From Aureimonas sp. AU22 (GTDB lineage Bacteria > Pseudomonadota > Alphaproteobacteria > Rhizobiales > Rhizobiaceae): DNA of 64,000 nucleotides. The position numbers and the translations under genes are program-made. Of the stretch, positions 1 to 8,653 are shown one piece after another. The stretch is from NCBI RefSeq assembly GCF_001463745.1, contig NZ_BBWJ01000032.1, positions 62,001 through 126,000 of the forward strand, in the 5' to 3' direction. The notes below the pieces were generated by a model. That model was not told the origin of the DNA. It saw nothing but the letters and a program-made list of their open reading frames with translations, and did not search any database. Each line of letters opens with the position of its first letter. Positions within the stretch are counted from its first letter, which is position 1.

Positions 1-336
1 GTGGGCGATGATCTTCTCCCAGAGAAGGCAGGCGCCGCCGCCCTTGATCATGTTGAACTGGCGGTCGATCTCGTCGGGCCCGTCGACCGTGAGGTCGAGT
101 TCGCCGATCTCGTTGGGATCGGTGAGTTCGATACCGGATTCGCGTGCGACCTGGTTGGTGGCGCGCGAGGTCGTGGTGCAGGTGAGGCGCAGGCCGTTCG
201 CCACGTGCTTTCCGAGCTCGCGCACGAAGAAGTGCGACGTCGTGCCCGAGCCGAGGCCGAGCTTCATGCCGTCGGTGACGAACTCCTCGATCACGCGGCG
301 CCCGGCCACGCGCTTCGCCTCGTCCTGTGCGCTCAT
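1..336 (-). CDS. rpiA: Ribose-5-phosphate isomerase A, partial (C-terminus beyond left edge)
   Basis: Interconverts ribose-5-phosphate and ribulose-5-phosphate in the cytoplasmic pentose phosphate pathway. The visible 112 residues carry the family hallmarks: the phosphate-binding loop GLGSGTTSHFFVREL near residues 27-41, the acidic catalytic segment DLTVDGPDEID near 81-91, and the IKGGGACLLWEKI stretch near 97-109. RpiA proteins are about 220-235 residues, so half the gene lies outside the window. The ATG at 336 is chosen because GGAG lies 7 bases upstream; an in-frame ATG at 348 would add four residues. It is the last visible gene of a minus-strand operon with an RpiR regulator, a HAD phosphatase, a xylulokinase and an aldehyde dehydrogenase, which suits channelling of a pentulose phosphate into the pentose phosphate pool. 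Confidence 0.93.
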   Translation of the reverse strand, partial: MSAQDEAKRVAGRRVIEEFVTDGMKLGLGSGTTSHFFVRELGKHVANGLRLTCTTTSRATNQVARESGIELTDPNEIGELDLTVDGPDEIDRQFNMIKGGGACLLWEKIIAH

Positions 337-389
337 AGGATTCTCCATGCTGGCCCGCGGGCCTTTGGGTTGGACGGCCGATCCGGCCT

Positions 390-1229
390 TCAGATCTTCT
401 CGGTCTGCCAGCTGTCGAGCGCCGGCAGCTGGTCGGGGAACTCGCTGCCGCCGATCATCGCGATCGAGGTGACGAGCATGTTGACGACGAGGTGGTGGTT
501 GAGCCGCGAGGCGAGCGGGGTCAGCAGCTCGGTCCGGTCGTAGGGCACAACGGCCACAAGTGCGTCGGTCACCGCCGAGAGCGGGCTGTCGGCGGCCGTC
601 ACCGAGACGACGGCGGCCCCGCCCGCGCGTACCGCGGTGGCGATGTCCACCATCTGCTTGGTGTGGCCGGACTGCGAGAAGATCAGCGCGACCTCGCCCG
701 GCCGCGAGGTCTCGGCGTGGAGCCACTGCTTCTTGCGTCCGATCAGCGCCTCGCAGCGGATGCCGAGGCGCTGGAACTTGTGCTCGGCGTCGAGCGCGGT
801 GATCTCGGAAATGCCCGAGGCGTAGATGCCGATCCACGTCGCCGCCTGGAGGCGCTTGGCCGCTTCCTCCAACTGCGGCGGCTCGAGATCCTCGAGCGCG
901 CGCCCGATGGCGTTCAGCGAGTTGCGCGCCGTCTTGCGCACGATGTTGGCGATGGAGTCGCCCGGGATGATCTGCTCGTAGGCGAAGGGGGCGGAGGGCA
1001 CGAGGCTCTGGGCCAGGAAAAGCTTGAAGTCGCCGTAGCCCTCGAAGCCGAAGCGGCGGCAGAAGCGCATGATCGTGGGATCGCTGACGCCGGACCTCTG
1101 CGACAGCGTCGCCATGCTCATGTGGATCACGGCGCCCGGATCGGTCGCGACGATGTCGGCGACGCGCCGCTCCGCCGCGCCCATCATCTCGCGTTCCGAC
1201 AGGATGCGCTGGAGAAGGCTCGTCGTCAT
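390..1229 (-). CDS. RpiR/MurR-family transcriptional regulator (HTH + SIS)
   Basis: A 279-residue sugar-phosphate-responsive regulator. Residues 1-77 form the HTH_6 domain with the recognition segment SQRSGVSDPTIMRFCRRFGF. Residues about 120-260 form a SIS domain (IGIYASGISEI and ALIFSQSGHTKQMVDIA) expected to bind a phosphosugar. An open frame extends upstream to 1574, but that part is the shadow of the HAD gene; the ATG at 1229 begins a normal RpiR N-terminus (MTTSLLQRILSEREMMGAAE). The gene sits 5 bp after the HAD phosphatase and 53 bp before rpiA. It is a candidate for binding the TGTAG-N5-CTACA palindromes at 4991, 13009 and 13181, though the second RpiR protein at 8654 is an equal candidate. 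Confidence 0.92.
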   Translation of the reverse strand: MTTSLLQRILSEREMMGAAERRVADIVATDPGAVIHMSMATLSQRSGVSDPTIMRFCRRFGFEGYGDFKLFLAQSLVPSAPFAYEQIIPGDSIANIVRKTARNSLNAIGRALEDLEPPQLEEAAKRLQAATWIGIYASGISEITALDAEHKFQRLGIRCEALIGRKKQWLHAETSRPGEVALIFSQSGHTKQMVDIATAVRAGGAAVVSVTAADSPLSAVTDALVAVVPYDRTELLTPLASRLNHHLVVNMLVTSIAMIGGSEFPDQLPALDSWQTEKI

Positions 1230-1234
1230 CGGCG

Positions 1235-1927
1235 TCAGGCGGTCCGGCGGGTGGCGGCGGGCTTGAGCGCCATGAGGTCGGCGAGCCGCTCCAGACGAAA
1301 GGCGTCGTCGACCTGCAGGAGCGAGCCGCCGCCCCAGGGCACGGCATGGAAGGGAATGCCGGCGCCCCTTGCGGTCGCCTGGTCCACCGCCGTATCGCCG
1401 ACATAGGCGACGCGCGCGGGCGCGGCGTCCATGCGCTCGCACACCGCCAGGAGATGCGCCGGATCGGGCTTGCAGGCGGGTGCGGCGTCGGCCCCGACCA
1501 CGGCCTCGAACAGCGGCGCGATGCCGAGAAGGTCCAGCACCTTCAGCGTCAGGGCATGCGGCTTGTTGGTGCACAGGCCCAGCCGGAATCCAGCATCGCG
1601 CAAGAGCCGCAGGTCTTCCTCGACATGGGCGTAGAAGCGGGTGTGGCGCGCCGGGCTTCGCTCGTAGTTGGCGATGTAGGTCGGTACGGCCTCGTCCACC
1701 AATGCATCGTCGTGCGGCAGGCCGACGGCCTTCAGGAGGTCGAGGAGCAGCCGCCGCGGGCCGTTGCCGATGAAGCCCTCGACGAAGGCCGGATCCTGCT
1801 CCGGCCAGCCCTTCGAGGCGAGGTATTCGTTGACGGCCGCCGCGATGTCGTGGGCGCTGTCGATCAGCGTGCCGTCGAGATCGAAGATCAGGACGTCGGC
1901 GGTGGCGGAAGGGGAGGGCATCGGCAA
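1235..1927 (-). CDS. gph: HAD-superfamily phosphatase, phosphoglycolate-phosphatase-like
   Basis: A 230-residue HAD hydrolase of the Gph type. Motif I is DLDGTLID near residues 16-23, motif II is LCTNKPHA, motif III is the Lys in CKPDPAHLL, and motif IV is YVGDTAVDQATA. An alpha-helical cap lies between motifs I and II, the C1 arrangement of phosphoglycolate phosphatases. The ATG at 1927 is used; an in-frame ATG two codons later is possible. It lies between xylulokinase (18 bp) and the RpiR regulator (5 bp) in one operon, so here it may dephosphorylate a sugar phosphate or 2-phosphoglycolate rather than do housekeeping. The exact substrate cannot be read from the sequence. Confidence 0.88.
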   Translation of the reverse strand: MPMPSPSATADVLIFDLDGTLIDSAHDIAAAVNEYLASKGWPEQDPAFVEGFIGNGPRRLLLDLLKAVGLPHDDALVDEAVPTYIANYERSPARHTRFYAHVEEDLRLLRDAGFRLGLCTNKPHALTLKVLDLLGIAPLFEAVVGADAAPACKPDPAHLLAVCERMDAAPARVAYVGDTAVDQATARGAGIPFHAVPWGGGSLLQVDDAFRLERLADLMALKPAATRRTA

Positions 1928-1945
1928 GGGACTCCTAGCCTTGGA

Positions 1946-3466
1946 TCACGGGTCCAGGCGCGGGTGGCCAAGATCGGTCGAGGCCTGCGCGAGGGCGGAA
2001 TGAAGGGTGCGGTAGATGCGGTTCGCGGCCTCGTAGACGGTGCCCGTATCCGGGTTCGGCTCGTCGCGCGTCACCGCGCGGCAGACGGCGGCGGCGCTCG
2101 CGGCGTCCGTCCAGACACCGATGCCGACCCCGGCCAGAAGCGCCGCGCCGAAGGCCCCGCCTTCCGCCGCGCCCTCCGTCGTCACGACGTCGCAACCGAA
2201 GAGGTCGGCCTGCATCCGACGCCAGAGCGGCGCGCGGGCGCCGCCGCCCGACGCCTTGACGATGCCGCGCCCGATGCCGGCTTCTTCCATCACGGCGAAG
2301 ATGTCGAACAGCCCATGCACGACGCCTTCCATCACGGCGCGCGTCATGTCGGCTGCCCCGTGCCGGGCCGTCAGGCCGACGAAGGCGCCGCGGGCGGCGG
2401 GGTCGGGGTGCGGGCACCGTTCGCCGAAGAGATAGGGCAGGAAGAGGAGGCCCTTTGCGCCGGCCGGGCTCGTTGCCGCGCGCGCCACGAGGGCGTCGAA
2501 CGAGGGGGGCTCGCCACCCGCGAAGTCGGCGGCGAGGCCCCGGAACCAGCTCATCGCCCCTCCCGCGTTCAGCGAGACGCCCATGCAGTGCCACTTGGCG
2601 GGGTCGACGTTGCAGAAGACCTGAAGCCGGCCGCCGGGATTGTCGCTGGGCCGGTCGAGGGCGCAGGCGACGATGCCGGCCGTTCCGATGGTGGTCTGGA
2701 TCTCGCCGGGTGCGATGACGCCCGATCCGAGCGTCTGGATCACCGCGTCGCCGCCGCCGCCGACGACCGGGATGCCCTCGGAGAGCCCAAGCAGCGCCGC
2801 GCCGGACGCGCTGAGGCGCCCGCTCACCGTGGCGGATTCGTGGGCCGGCGGCAGGAGATCGGGCGAGAGGTCGAGGCGGTCCAGAAGTTCGGCCGACCAG
2901 CGGCGTGCGCGCGTGTCGAAGAGACCCGTGCCGGAGGCGTCGGAAACCTCGGTCGCGCGTTCGCCCGTGAGGACGAGGCGGAGATAGTCTTTCGGGTTGA
3001 GGACATGGGCGAGCCGGCCGAAGAGTTCGGGCTCGTGCGCGCGCATCCAGAGGATCTTGCCGCCGGTATAGCCCACGAGCATCCGGTTGTTGGTGAGCGC
3101 GAGAAGCGCCGCCTCGCCGCCGGCCCGCTCCGTCGCTTCAGTGCATTCGGCGCCGTTGCGCTGGTCGTTCCACAGGATCGCCGGGCGCAGCACGCGGTGC
3201 GCCGCGTCGAGGGCGGTGAGCCCGTGCATCTGGCCGGACAAGCCGATCGCCTTCACCGACAGGCCCGGTTTCTCGGCGAGAAGGGCCCCGACGGCGCGGC
3301 GCGCGCCATCCACCCAGTCGGCGGGATCCTGCTCGCTCCAGCCGGGCCGCGGCTGGGACAGGGGATAGGTCTCGGTGCGGCTTGCCAGCACCGCGCCGTC
3401 GAATCCCGCCAGAAGCGCCTTGCAGCCGGATGTTCCGATATCGATCCCGAGGAGGCACTCGGTCAT
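1946..3466 (-). CDS. xylB: Xylulokinase (FGGY family)
   Basis: A 506-residue FGGY kinase closely matching XylB: N-terminal phosphate loop LGIDIGTSGCKALL, PRPGWSEQDPADW, LSGQMHGL, ILWNDQRN, SDASGT, the catalytic-Asp segment GGGGDAVIQTLGSG and a C-terminal KASGGGARAPLW adenosine motif. Expected to phosphorylate D-xylulose with ATP to xylulose-5-phosphate in the cytoplasm. Four bases separate it from the upstream aldehyde dehydrogenase, so they are co-transcribed. Downstream genes for a phosphatase, an RpiR regulator and RpiA support a pentose or pentitol role. No xylose isomerase is visible, so xylulose probably comes from polyol oxidation. Confidence 0.9.
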   Translation of the reverse strand: MTECLLGIDIGTSGCKALLAGFDGAVLASRTETYPLSQPRPGWSEQDPADWVDGARRAVGALLAEKPGLSVKAIGLSGQMHGLTALDAAHRVLRPAILWNDQRNGAECTEATERAGGEAALLALTNNRMLVGYTGGKILWMRAHEPELFGRLAHVLNPKDYLRLVLTGERATEVSDASGTGLFDTRARRWSAELLDRLDLSPDLLPPAHESATVSGRLSASGAALLGLSEGIPVVGGGGDAVIQTLGSGVIAPGEIQTTIGTAGIVACALDRPSDNPGGRLQVFCNVDPAKWHCMGVSLNAGGAMSWFRGLAADFAGGEPPSFDALVARAATSPAGAKGLLFLPYLFGERCPHPDPAARGAFVGLTARHGAADMTRAVMEGVVHGLFDIFAVMEEAGIGRGIVKASGGGARAPLWRRMQADLFGCDVVTTEGAAEGGAFGAALLAGVGIGVWTDAASAAAVCRAVTRDEPNPDTGTVYEAANRIYRTLHSALAQASTDLGHPRLDP

Positions 3467-3470
3467 GGGA

Positions 3471-4928
3471 TCAGCGCGCCTGGTCGTAGCGGATGCGGAT
3501 GTGCTTGAAGTTCAGATACTCCAGCATTCCCTCGCGACCATGCTCGTAGCCGACGCCGCTCTGCTTGCGCCCGCCATAGGGCGCGTTCATCACGCCGGCA
3601 TCGACGTTGTTCACCGCGACGTTGCCGTAGTCGAGCCTGCGCGAGAGGGCGCGCACCTCGTTCATGTCGCGGGCGTAGACATAGGAGGCGAGGCCGTAGG
3701 GCGTGTCGTTGGCAAGGTCGGCTGCTTGCGTCAGCGTGTCGAAGGGCGCGACGCCGACGAGCGGACCGAAGGTCTCCTCCGTCATCACCTTCATGGCGTG
3801 GGTGCAGTCCGCAACGACGGTCGGGCGGAAGAAGTGCCCGCGCGAGAAGGCCTCGCCCTCCGGCGCCGAGCCGCCCGCTACGAGCCGCGCACCTTTCTCC
3901 AGCGCGTCGGCCAGATGCGCCTTGGTCTTCTCCAGCGGCTCCGCCGAGGCCATGGCCCCGAGATCGGCGTCGGCCTGTTCCAGCCCGTTGGCGATGGTCA
4001 GCTTGTCCACCACCACCTTCAGCTTGTCGAGGAAGGCCTCGTAGTGCGGCCGGGCGACGTAGATGCGGTTCACCGCGATGCAGATCTGGCCCATGTTGCG
4101 GAAGCCCCGCCGCGCGGCGCCCTTGGCCGCGGCGTCGAGATCGGCCGAGGGCGCGACGATCAGCGGGCAGTTGCCGCCGAGCTCGAGCGACATGCGCCGC
4201 ACGATCGGGGTCGTGCGCTGGATATGGAGGCCGACGGCGCTGGAACCGGTGAAGGCGATCTTGTCGATGTCGTGGTGCTCCACCAGCGCCTGTCCGACCT
4301 TCGACCCCTTTCCGGTGACGATGTTGACGACGCCGGCCGGGATCTTCGCCGCGATGCAGGCCTCGGCGATGGCGAGCGCGGTGAAGGGCGTGAGCTCGGC
4401 CGGCTTGATGACGACCGTGCAGCCGGCAGCGAGCGCGCCGCAGAGCTTCCAGCCGATCAGCTCGGCCGGATAGTTCCAGGGGGTGATCGCACCGACGACG
4501 CCGATCGGCTCGCGCACCACCATGCTCTCATGGTCGGTGGTCGCGCCCGGCACGATCTCGCCGTGCACGCGCTCGGCCTCCTCGGCATAGAAATGGCAGG
4601 CTTCGGCAAGCTTGAGGATCTCGCCGCGCGCCTCGTTGAGCGGCTTGCCCTGCTCCGAGGTCATGATGCGCGCCATCGTGTCGGCGCGGGCCGCGATCAC
4701 GTCGCCGAGCCGGTGCAGGGCGGCAGAGCGTTCCTTCGGCGCAAGCATTGCCCAGGGTTGAAAGGCCGCGCGCGCTGCCGCGACGGCAGCGTCCACCTCG
4801 GCTCCGGTCGCCGCGGCGATACGGCCGATCACCTCTCCTGTCGCCGGGTTCTCGACGGGCAGGGTCTCGCCCGCTCCCCGGCGCCACTCGCCGGCGATGA
4901 AGAGCTGGGAGTCATAGGCTGCGAGCAT
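3471..4928 (-). CDS. NAD(P)-dependent aldehyde dehydrogenase (succinate-semialdehyde DH type)
   Basis: A 485-residue ALDH. Visible motifs are the cofactor segment ITPWNYPAELIGWKLCGAL, the catalytic Glu in SLELGGNCPL, the nucleophile Cys in NMGQICIAVNRI and C-terminal EETFGPLVGVAPF. It resembles succinate- or alpha-ketoglutarate-semialdehyde dehydrogenases and glycolaldehyde dehydrogenases. As the first gene of the minus-strand operon, directly behind the palindrome at 4991-5005, it probably oxidises an aldehyde from the same sugar pathway as xylB. The decayed FAH-like gene that diverges from it is suggestive, because FAH-fold sugar-acid enzymes and semialdehyde dehydrogenases are partners in oxidative pentose pathways. 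Confidence 0.88.
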   Translation of the reverse strand: MLAAYDSQLFIAGEWRRGAGETLPVENPATGEVIGRIAAATGAEVDAAVAAARAAFQPWAMLAPKERSAALHRLGDVIAARADTMARIMTSEQGKPLNEARGEILKLAEACHFYAEEAERVHGEIVPGATTDHESMVVREPIGVVGAITPWNYPAELIGWKLCGALAAGCTVVIKPAELTPFTALAIAEACIAAKIPAGVVNIVTGKGSKVGQALVEHHDIDKIAFTGSSAVGLHIQRTTPIVRRMSLELGGNCPLIVAPSADLDAAAKGAARRGFRNMGQICIAVNRIYVARPHYEAFLDKLKVVVDKLTIANGLEQADADLGAMASAEPLEKTKAHLADALEKGARLVAGGSAPEGEAFSRGHFFRPTVVADCTHAMKVMTEETFGPLVGVAPFDTLTQAADLANDTPYGLASYVYARDMNEVRALSRRLDYGNVAVNNVDAGVMNAPYGGRKQSGVGYEHGREGMLEYLNFKHIRIRYDQAR

Positions 4929-4990
4929 GGTGCGTCCTGAGATCTCGTATGCCCGACGGCGCGCCGCCGGCTGCTTTCGCTTCGATCTAA

Positions 4991-5005
4991 TATAGCTTTA
5001 CTACA
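4991..5005. promoter_or_regulatory. RpiR-type operator candidate upstream of the ALDH-xylB-rpiA operon
   Basis: Read on the minus strand the site is TGTAGTAAAGCTATA. This matches the TGTAG-N5-CTACA palindrome at 13009-13027 with one mismatch in the right arm. It lies 63 bp upstream of the ALDH start in AT-rich promoter sequence. Confidence 0.55.
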
Positions 5006-5167
5006 TACCGCAAGCGGGAAAACGATGGGGATCGCATCGAGCCCTGGAAGGACGAAACCGGTTGTCAGGCATGGCTTATGTGTAGAATTCCTGTTCGATG
5101 CGCTATTCCATCGTCCCAGTGGACGCTTGCTCATTCCGGCAACCCCCGCTATCCAGACGCTCGACAG

Positions 5168-5182
5168 AATAGTTTTGCTACG
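5168..5182. promoter_or_regulatory. Degenerate RpiR-type operator in front of the FAH-like remnant
   Basis: AATAGTTTTGCTACG keeps the TAG-N5-CTA core and spacing of the palindromes at 4991, 13009 and 13181, with mismatched outer bases. It lies 12 bp before the ATG at 5195, so it would have controlled the now truncated gene. Confidence 0.35.
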
Positions 5183-5194
5183 TTCGAGATTTAG

Positions 5195-5430
5195 ATGCTC
5201 CCAGATAGGTCGGACGGCTCCACACTGGTCGGACCCGTCTGGCGTCCGGGCCCTGGCGGCTCCTCGGTCGCAATCCTCAGCGGTGGCTCGGTGATCGAGG
5301 TCATGCCATTCGCACCGACGAGGGCTGATCTTCTCGACGCCGACTCGACTGCCCGCTTCGATACACCGACGGGCGAGGACCAGGGTGCGGTCGATGCTTT
5401 GCTGCACAAGCCCGTCGAGATCGGCCGAGA
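5195..5430 (+). pseudogene. Truncated fumarylacetoacetate-hydrolase-family gene (N-terminal fragment)
   Basis: About 78 codons from the ATG at 5195 resemble the N-terminal domain of FAH-family sugar-acid enzymes: TLVGPVWRPGPGGSSVAIL, then VIEVMPFAPTRADLLDADS and a closing GAVDALLHKPVEI. Intact members are about 280-390 residues with a metal-binding C-terminal domain, and none of that follows. Downstream, in another frame, about 40 codons ending at the TGA near 5552 read LTFPPRSKNPAYVFIAG, which I cannot assign; they may be the tail of a different deleted gene. The stretch 5431-5688 otherwise contains no supported gene. An alternative is that the resemblance is fortuitous, since no catalytic residue is available to test. 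Confidence 0.4.
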
Positions 5431-5688
5431 AGGGAGCGCGCCTCACCTTCCCGCCGCGCTCCAAGAACCCGGCCTACGTGTTCATTGCCGGGAACTGCCC
5501 GTCGCTGCCGGCGACAGCCGCCGAAATCGTCCGCGTCCTCATCCTGCGATGAGGGGCTCGTTATCGTCCCGAATGATACCCGCCTTGCCGGATGAAGATC
5601 TTAGTTCGTGCTGCCCGCCCCGGGGGTGGCCTCCATCCGCTGCGGCGGCAGGAAGCCTGTCCGGGGAACGATCGAAAGACTGGCCTTC

Positions 5689-7476
5689 ATGACGACGACC
5701 CTGATCGACCGGCTGCGCACGATTGCCGGCCCGACCCATGTCCATGTCGGCACGCGTGCCACGCGCCGCTTCCGGAAGGGCTACCGTTACGGCGACGGCA
5801 CGATCGCGGCGGCCGTGCAGCCCGGAACGCTCGTGGAGCAGTGGCGCGTTCTGCAGGCCTGCATCGCGGCGGACGTCGCCATCATCATCCAAGCCGCCAA
5901 CACGGGCCTCACCGGGGGCTCGACGCCGTTTGGCACCGGCTATGACCGGCCGATCGTCATCGTCAACACAATGCGACTGAAGCGCATCGACGTCATCCGG
6001 GACGGGGCGCAGGTCGTCTGCCTGCCCGGCGCGACGCTGGAAGGCCTCGAGCGGCTTCTCAAGCCTCTCGGCCGTGAGCCGCATTCGGTGATCGGATCAA
6101 GCTGCATCGGTGCCTCCGTCACCGGCGGCATCTGCAACAATTCGGGCGGTTCTCTGGTGCAGCGCGGGCCTGCCTATACCCAACTCGCCCTGTTTGCGCG
6201 CGTCGATGAGGAAGGACGGCTCGAACTCGTCAACCATCTCGGTGTCGAACTGGGGGAGGCCGCGGAAGACATTCTCGCACGGCTGGATGCCGGCACCTAC
6301 GGTCCGGCCGACATCCACGAGGAGAACGGCGCCTGGGCGTCCGACCGGGAGTACGCCACCTATGTGCGCGACATCCACGCCTCGACGCCCGCCCGCTTCA
6401 ACGCCGATCCCCGGCGCCATTACGAGGCGTCCGGTTCAGCCGGCAAGATCGCCGTCTTCGCTCTGCGCATGGATACGTTCGTCGCCGAGCCACAGGAGCA
6501 GGTCTTCTATGTCGGGACCAACGACCCCGCCGTGCTCCAGGATATCCGCCGGCACGTCTTGAGCCGGTTCCGGCATTTGCCCATCGCCGGCGAATACATG
6601 CATGCCGACGCATTCCGCGCCGCGCAGACCTACGGCAAGGACCTGTTCGTCTTCATCCGCCGCTTCGGCTCCGTGAACGTGCCGCGCGCTTTCGCGGCCA
6701 AAAGCTGGTTCGACGGGCTGACGGAATCGCTCGGGCTCGGCAAGACGCTATCCGACCACCTCCTCCAGGGTCTATCGAGGGTCCTGCCGCAGCACCTGCC
6801 GGACCGCCTCCTCGCCTATCGCGACCGCTACGCCCATCATCTCATCCTGCGCACCGGAGGCGCGGGCATCACGGAGATGCACGACTACCTCTCGTCGATC
6901 CTTCCAAGCGATCCCACGGCTTCGAGCGAGCCCGGATCGGTCCGCGACGGCGGGTTCCTCGAATGCACGGCGGACGAGGGGCAGGCCGCGCTTCTCAACC
7001 GCTTCGTGTCGGGTGGGGCGGTGGTGCGCTACCGCGCGGTCCATCGCTCGCGCATCGAGGACATCGTGGCCCTCGACGTCGCCCTGCCGCGCGACACGCA
7101 GGACTGGTTCGAGACGCTTCCCCCTGAGATCGATGCGAAGATCGCGCTGAAATTCTACGTCGGCCACTTCCTCTGCCAGGTCATGCACCAGGAATATCTC
7201 GTCCATAAGGGCGTCGACTGCGAGGCGCTGGAACACGCGATCCTTGAGACCCTCGACGCGCGCGGCGCGGAATATCCGGCGGAGCACAATGTCGGGCATC
7301 TCTACGAAGCCAAACCGGCGCTGAAGGCCTTCTACCGCCAGCTCGACCCCACCAACGCCTTCAATCCCGGCATCGGCAAGACCTCGCGCCTTCGCCGCTG
7401 GGCTGGGGTGGACACCACAGGCACGCACGCATCACAAGGATGCGGCTGCGGGGCGACAGAGGATCGCCCATCGTAG
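5689..7476 (+). CDS. dld: D-lactate dehydrogenase, quinone-dependent (FAD, membrane-associated)
   Basis: A 595-residue enzyme of the Dld family, which oxidises D-lactate to pyruvate and passes electrons to the quinone pool. Residues 1-210 form an FAD_binding_4 domain; IIIQAANTGLTGGSTPFG and CIGASVTGGICNNSGGS are the flavin-binding signatures. The Dld membrane-binding domain follows, with SGSAGKIAVFALRMDTF and FLCQVMHQEYLVHKGVD. ATG 5689 fits homologues, which begin about 10 residues before the LDRLR-type motif; an open frame reaches 5608 but looks noncoding. The terminal GCGCG cysteine-rich tail is unusual. It stands alone between a decayed gene and a convergent operon. The nearby D-2-hydroxyacid dehydrogenase cassette may make its substrate, which is inference. 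Confidence 0.92.
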   Translation: MTTTLIDRLRTIAGPTHVHVGTRATRRFRKGYRYGDGTIAAAVQPGTLVEQWRVLQACIAADVAIIIQAANTGLTGGSTPFGTGYDRPIVIVNTMRLKRIDVIRDGAQVVCLPGATLEGLERLLKPLGREPHSVIGSSCIGASVTGGICNNSGGSLVQRGPAYTQLALFARVDEEGRLELVNHLGVELGEAAEDILARLDAGTYGPADIHEENGAWASDREYATYVRDIHASTPARFNADPRRHYEASGSAGKIAVFALRMDTFVAEPQEQVFYVGTNDPAVLQDIRRHVLSRFRHLPIAGEYMHADAFRAAQTYGKDLFVFIRRFGSVNVPRAFAAKSWFDGLTESLGLGKTLSDHLLQGLSRVLPQHLPDRLLAYRDRYAHHLILRTGGAGITEMHDYLSSILPSDPTASSEPGSVRDGGFLECTADEGQAALLNRFVSGGAVVRYRAVHRSRIEDIVALDVALPRDTQDWFETLPPEIDAKIALKFYVGHFLCQVMHQEYLVHKGVDCEALEHAILETLDARGAEYPAEHNVGHLYEAKPALKAFYRQLDPTNAFNPGIGKTSRLRRWAGVDTTGTHASQGCGCGATEDRPS

Positions 7477-7860
7477 CCTCCGCCGGAGCATGCGGATGTC
7501 TGGTCCTGCGAGCGGACAGAAGACGAACCGGTGTCGAGTGAAGCCTCGCCACGGTCGACCAGGGCTTGGGATCCGGTCGGCCTACGCCCCGAAGTTTTCC
7601 ATGTCCGCTTGCAGGAAGGCGAGGTGTGCGGGGCACGTCCATGACGGGCGGAAAGCGGGCTCGCCGAGAGCGTTTAGAAGTTCGACATACGGGCGGCAGG
7701 GTTCAAGGACGACTTCTGTGAATGCTGAAGAGGCTCCTCCTCGAACGGGATGACGGCCCGGAGGATCGTCCGACCGACAGGGCAGGGCGCGAACCGGTCG
7801 CGAGCTGTTGCCAGCGGCCGGCCTCTGCCATCATCTGAAAGGCTCATTCCGCCTGGCGCG
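7477..7860. other. Intergenic gap between convergent genes; possible minus-strand coding remnant
   Basis: A 384-bp gap between dld and the SDR gene. On the minus strand a frame open from about 7790 to the stop at 7582 reads smoothly (for example LEPCRPYVELLNALGEPAF) but has no credible start and no family I recognise. It may be the tail of a decayed gene. No hairpin followed by a T-run was seen. Confidence 0.3.
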
Positions 7861-8634
7861 TCACCAGCAGCTGTACCCGCCGTCGGCTGCGACGATCGAC
7901 CCGGTCATCAGGCTCGACGCCTCGGAGGCGAGGAACAGGATCACCGACGCGATCTCGTCGGTGCGGCCCATCCGGCCCATCGGCGTGCCGCCGATCCAGT
8001 GCTTCATCAGTTCCGGGTCGTCGTAGACATAGGCGGTCAGCGACGTCTCGATATAAGTGGGCGCCACGGCGTTGACGCGCACGCCACGCGACGCCCATTC
8101 GGCGGCGAGCGACTTCGTCAGGTGATGCACGCCCGCCTTCGAGGCGTTGTACTGCGCCTGCTCCTGCGGCCGGTTGACGACGAAGCCGGACATCGACCCG
8201 ACATTGACGATGTTGCCGCTGCCGCGTTCCAGCATCGAGGCGCCGAAGGCGCGGCAGCACCAGAAGAGCCCGTTGAGATTGACGTCGACGACCTTCAGCC
8301 AGACATCGTCCGTCATGGTTTCGGCCGGGCGATTGCTGATGGCGATGCCGGCATTGTTGACGAGGATATCGACGTGGCCGTGCTTTTGCAGAATGGCCTG
8401 CCGCACGCGCTCGACGTCGTCGGACCGCGTCACGTCGAGGCTCATCCCCTCGGCCGAGCCGCCCGACTGGCGGATCGCATCGGCGGTGTCCTCCGCCGCC
8501 GTGCCGTTCATGTCGGTGACGACCACATGGGCGCCGGCCTCCGCCAGCGCCTCGGCGGTCGCCCGGCCGATGCCTTGCGCCGCGCCGGTGACGACGGCGA
8601 TCCTGTCCGTCAGCTTGAAGCGTTCGAGATACAA
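7861..8634 (-). CDS. SDR-family oxidoreductase (polyol/sugar dehydrogenase type)
   Basis: A 257-residue classical short-chain dehydrogenase. It has TGAAQGIG at 16-23, NNAG at 93-96, catalytic Ser147, and Tyr162/Lys166 in QYNASK. DMNG at the end of beta-2 (Asp41) favours NAD over NADP. It resembles galactitol, sorbitol or arabinitol dehydrogenases. It is the last gene of the minus-strand cassette, 19 bp after the RpiR gene. A role in oxidising a sugar alcohol, or reducing a ketose, fits the cassette; the substrate is not determined. Confidence 0.88.
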   Translation of the reverse strand: MYLERFKLTDRIAVVTGAAQGIGRATAEALAEAGAHVVVTDMNGTAAEDTADAIRQSGGSAEGMSLDVTRSDDVERVRQAILQKHGHVDILVNNAGIAISNRPAETMTDDVWLKVVDVNLNGLFWCCRAFGASMLERGSGNIVNVGSMSGFVVNRPQEQAQYNASKAGVHHLTKSLAAEWASRGVRVNAVAPTYIETSLTAYVYDDPELMKHWIGGTPMGRMGRTDEIASVILFLASEASSLMTGSIVAADGGYSCW

Positions 8635-8653
8635 GAGACTTCCTCCGGTTTCA

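Noticed and set aside
1346-3508. Long plus-strand open frame (720 codons) opposite the HAD and xylulokinase genes
   Set aside because: Antisense shadow produced by high-GC codon bias; composition is Arg/Ala/Gly-rich with no family motif, while the minus-strand genes have full catalytic motifs.
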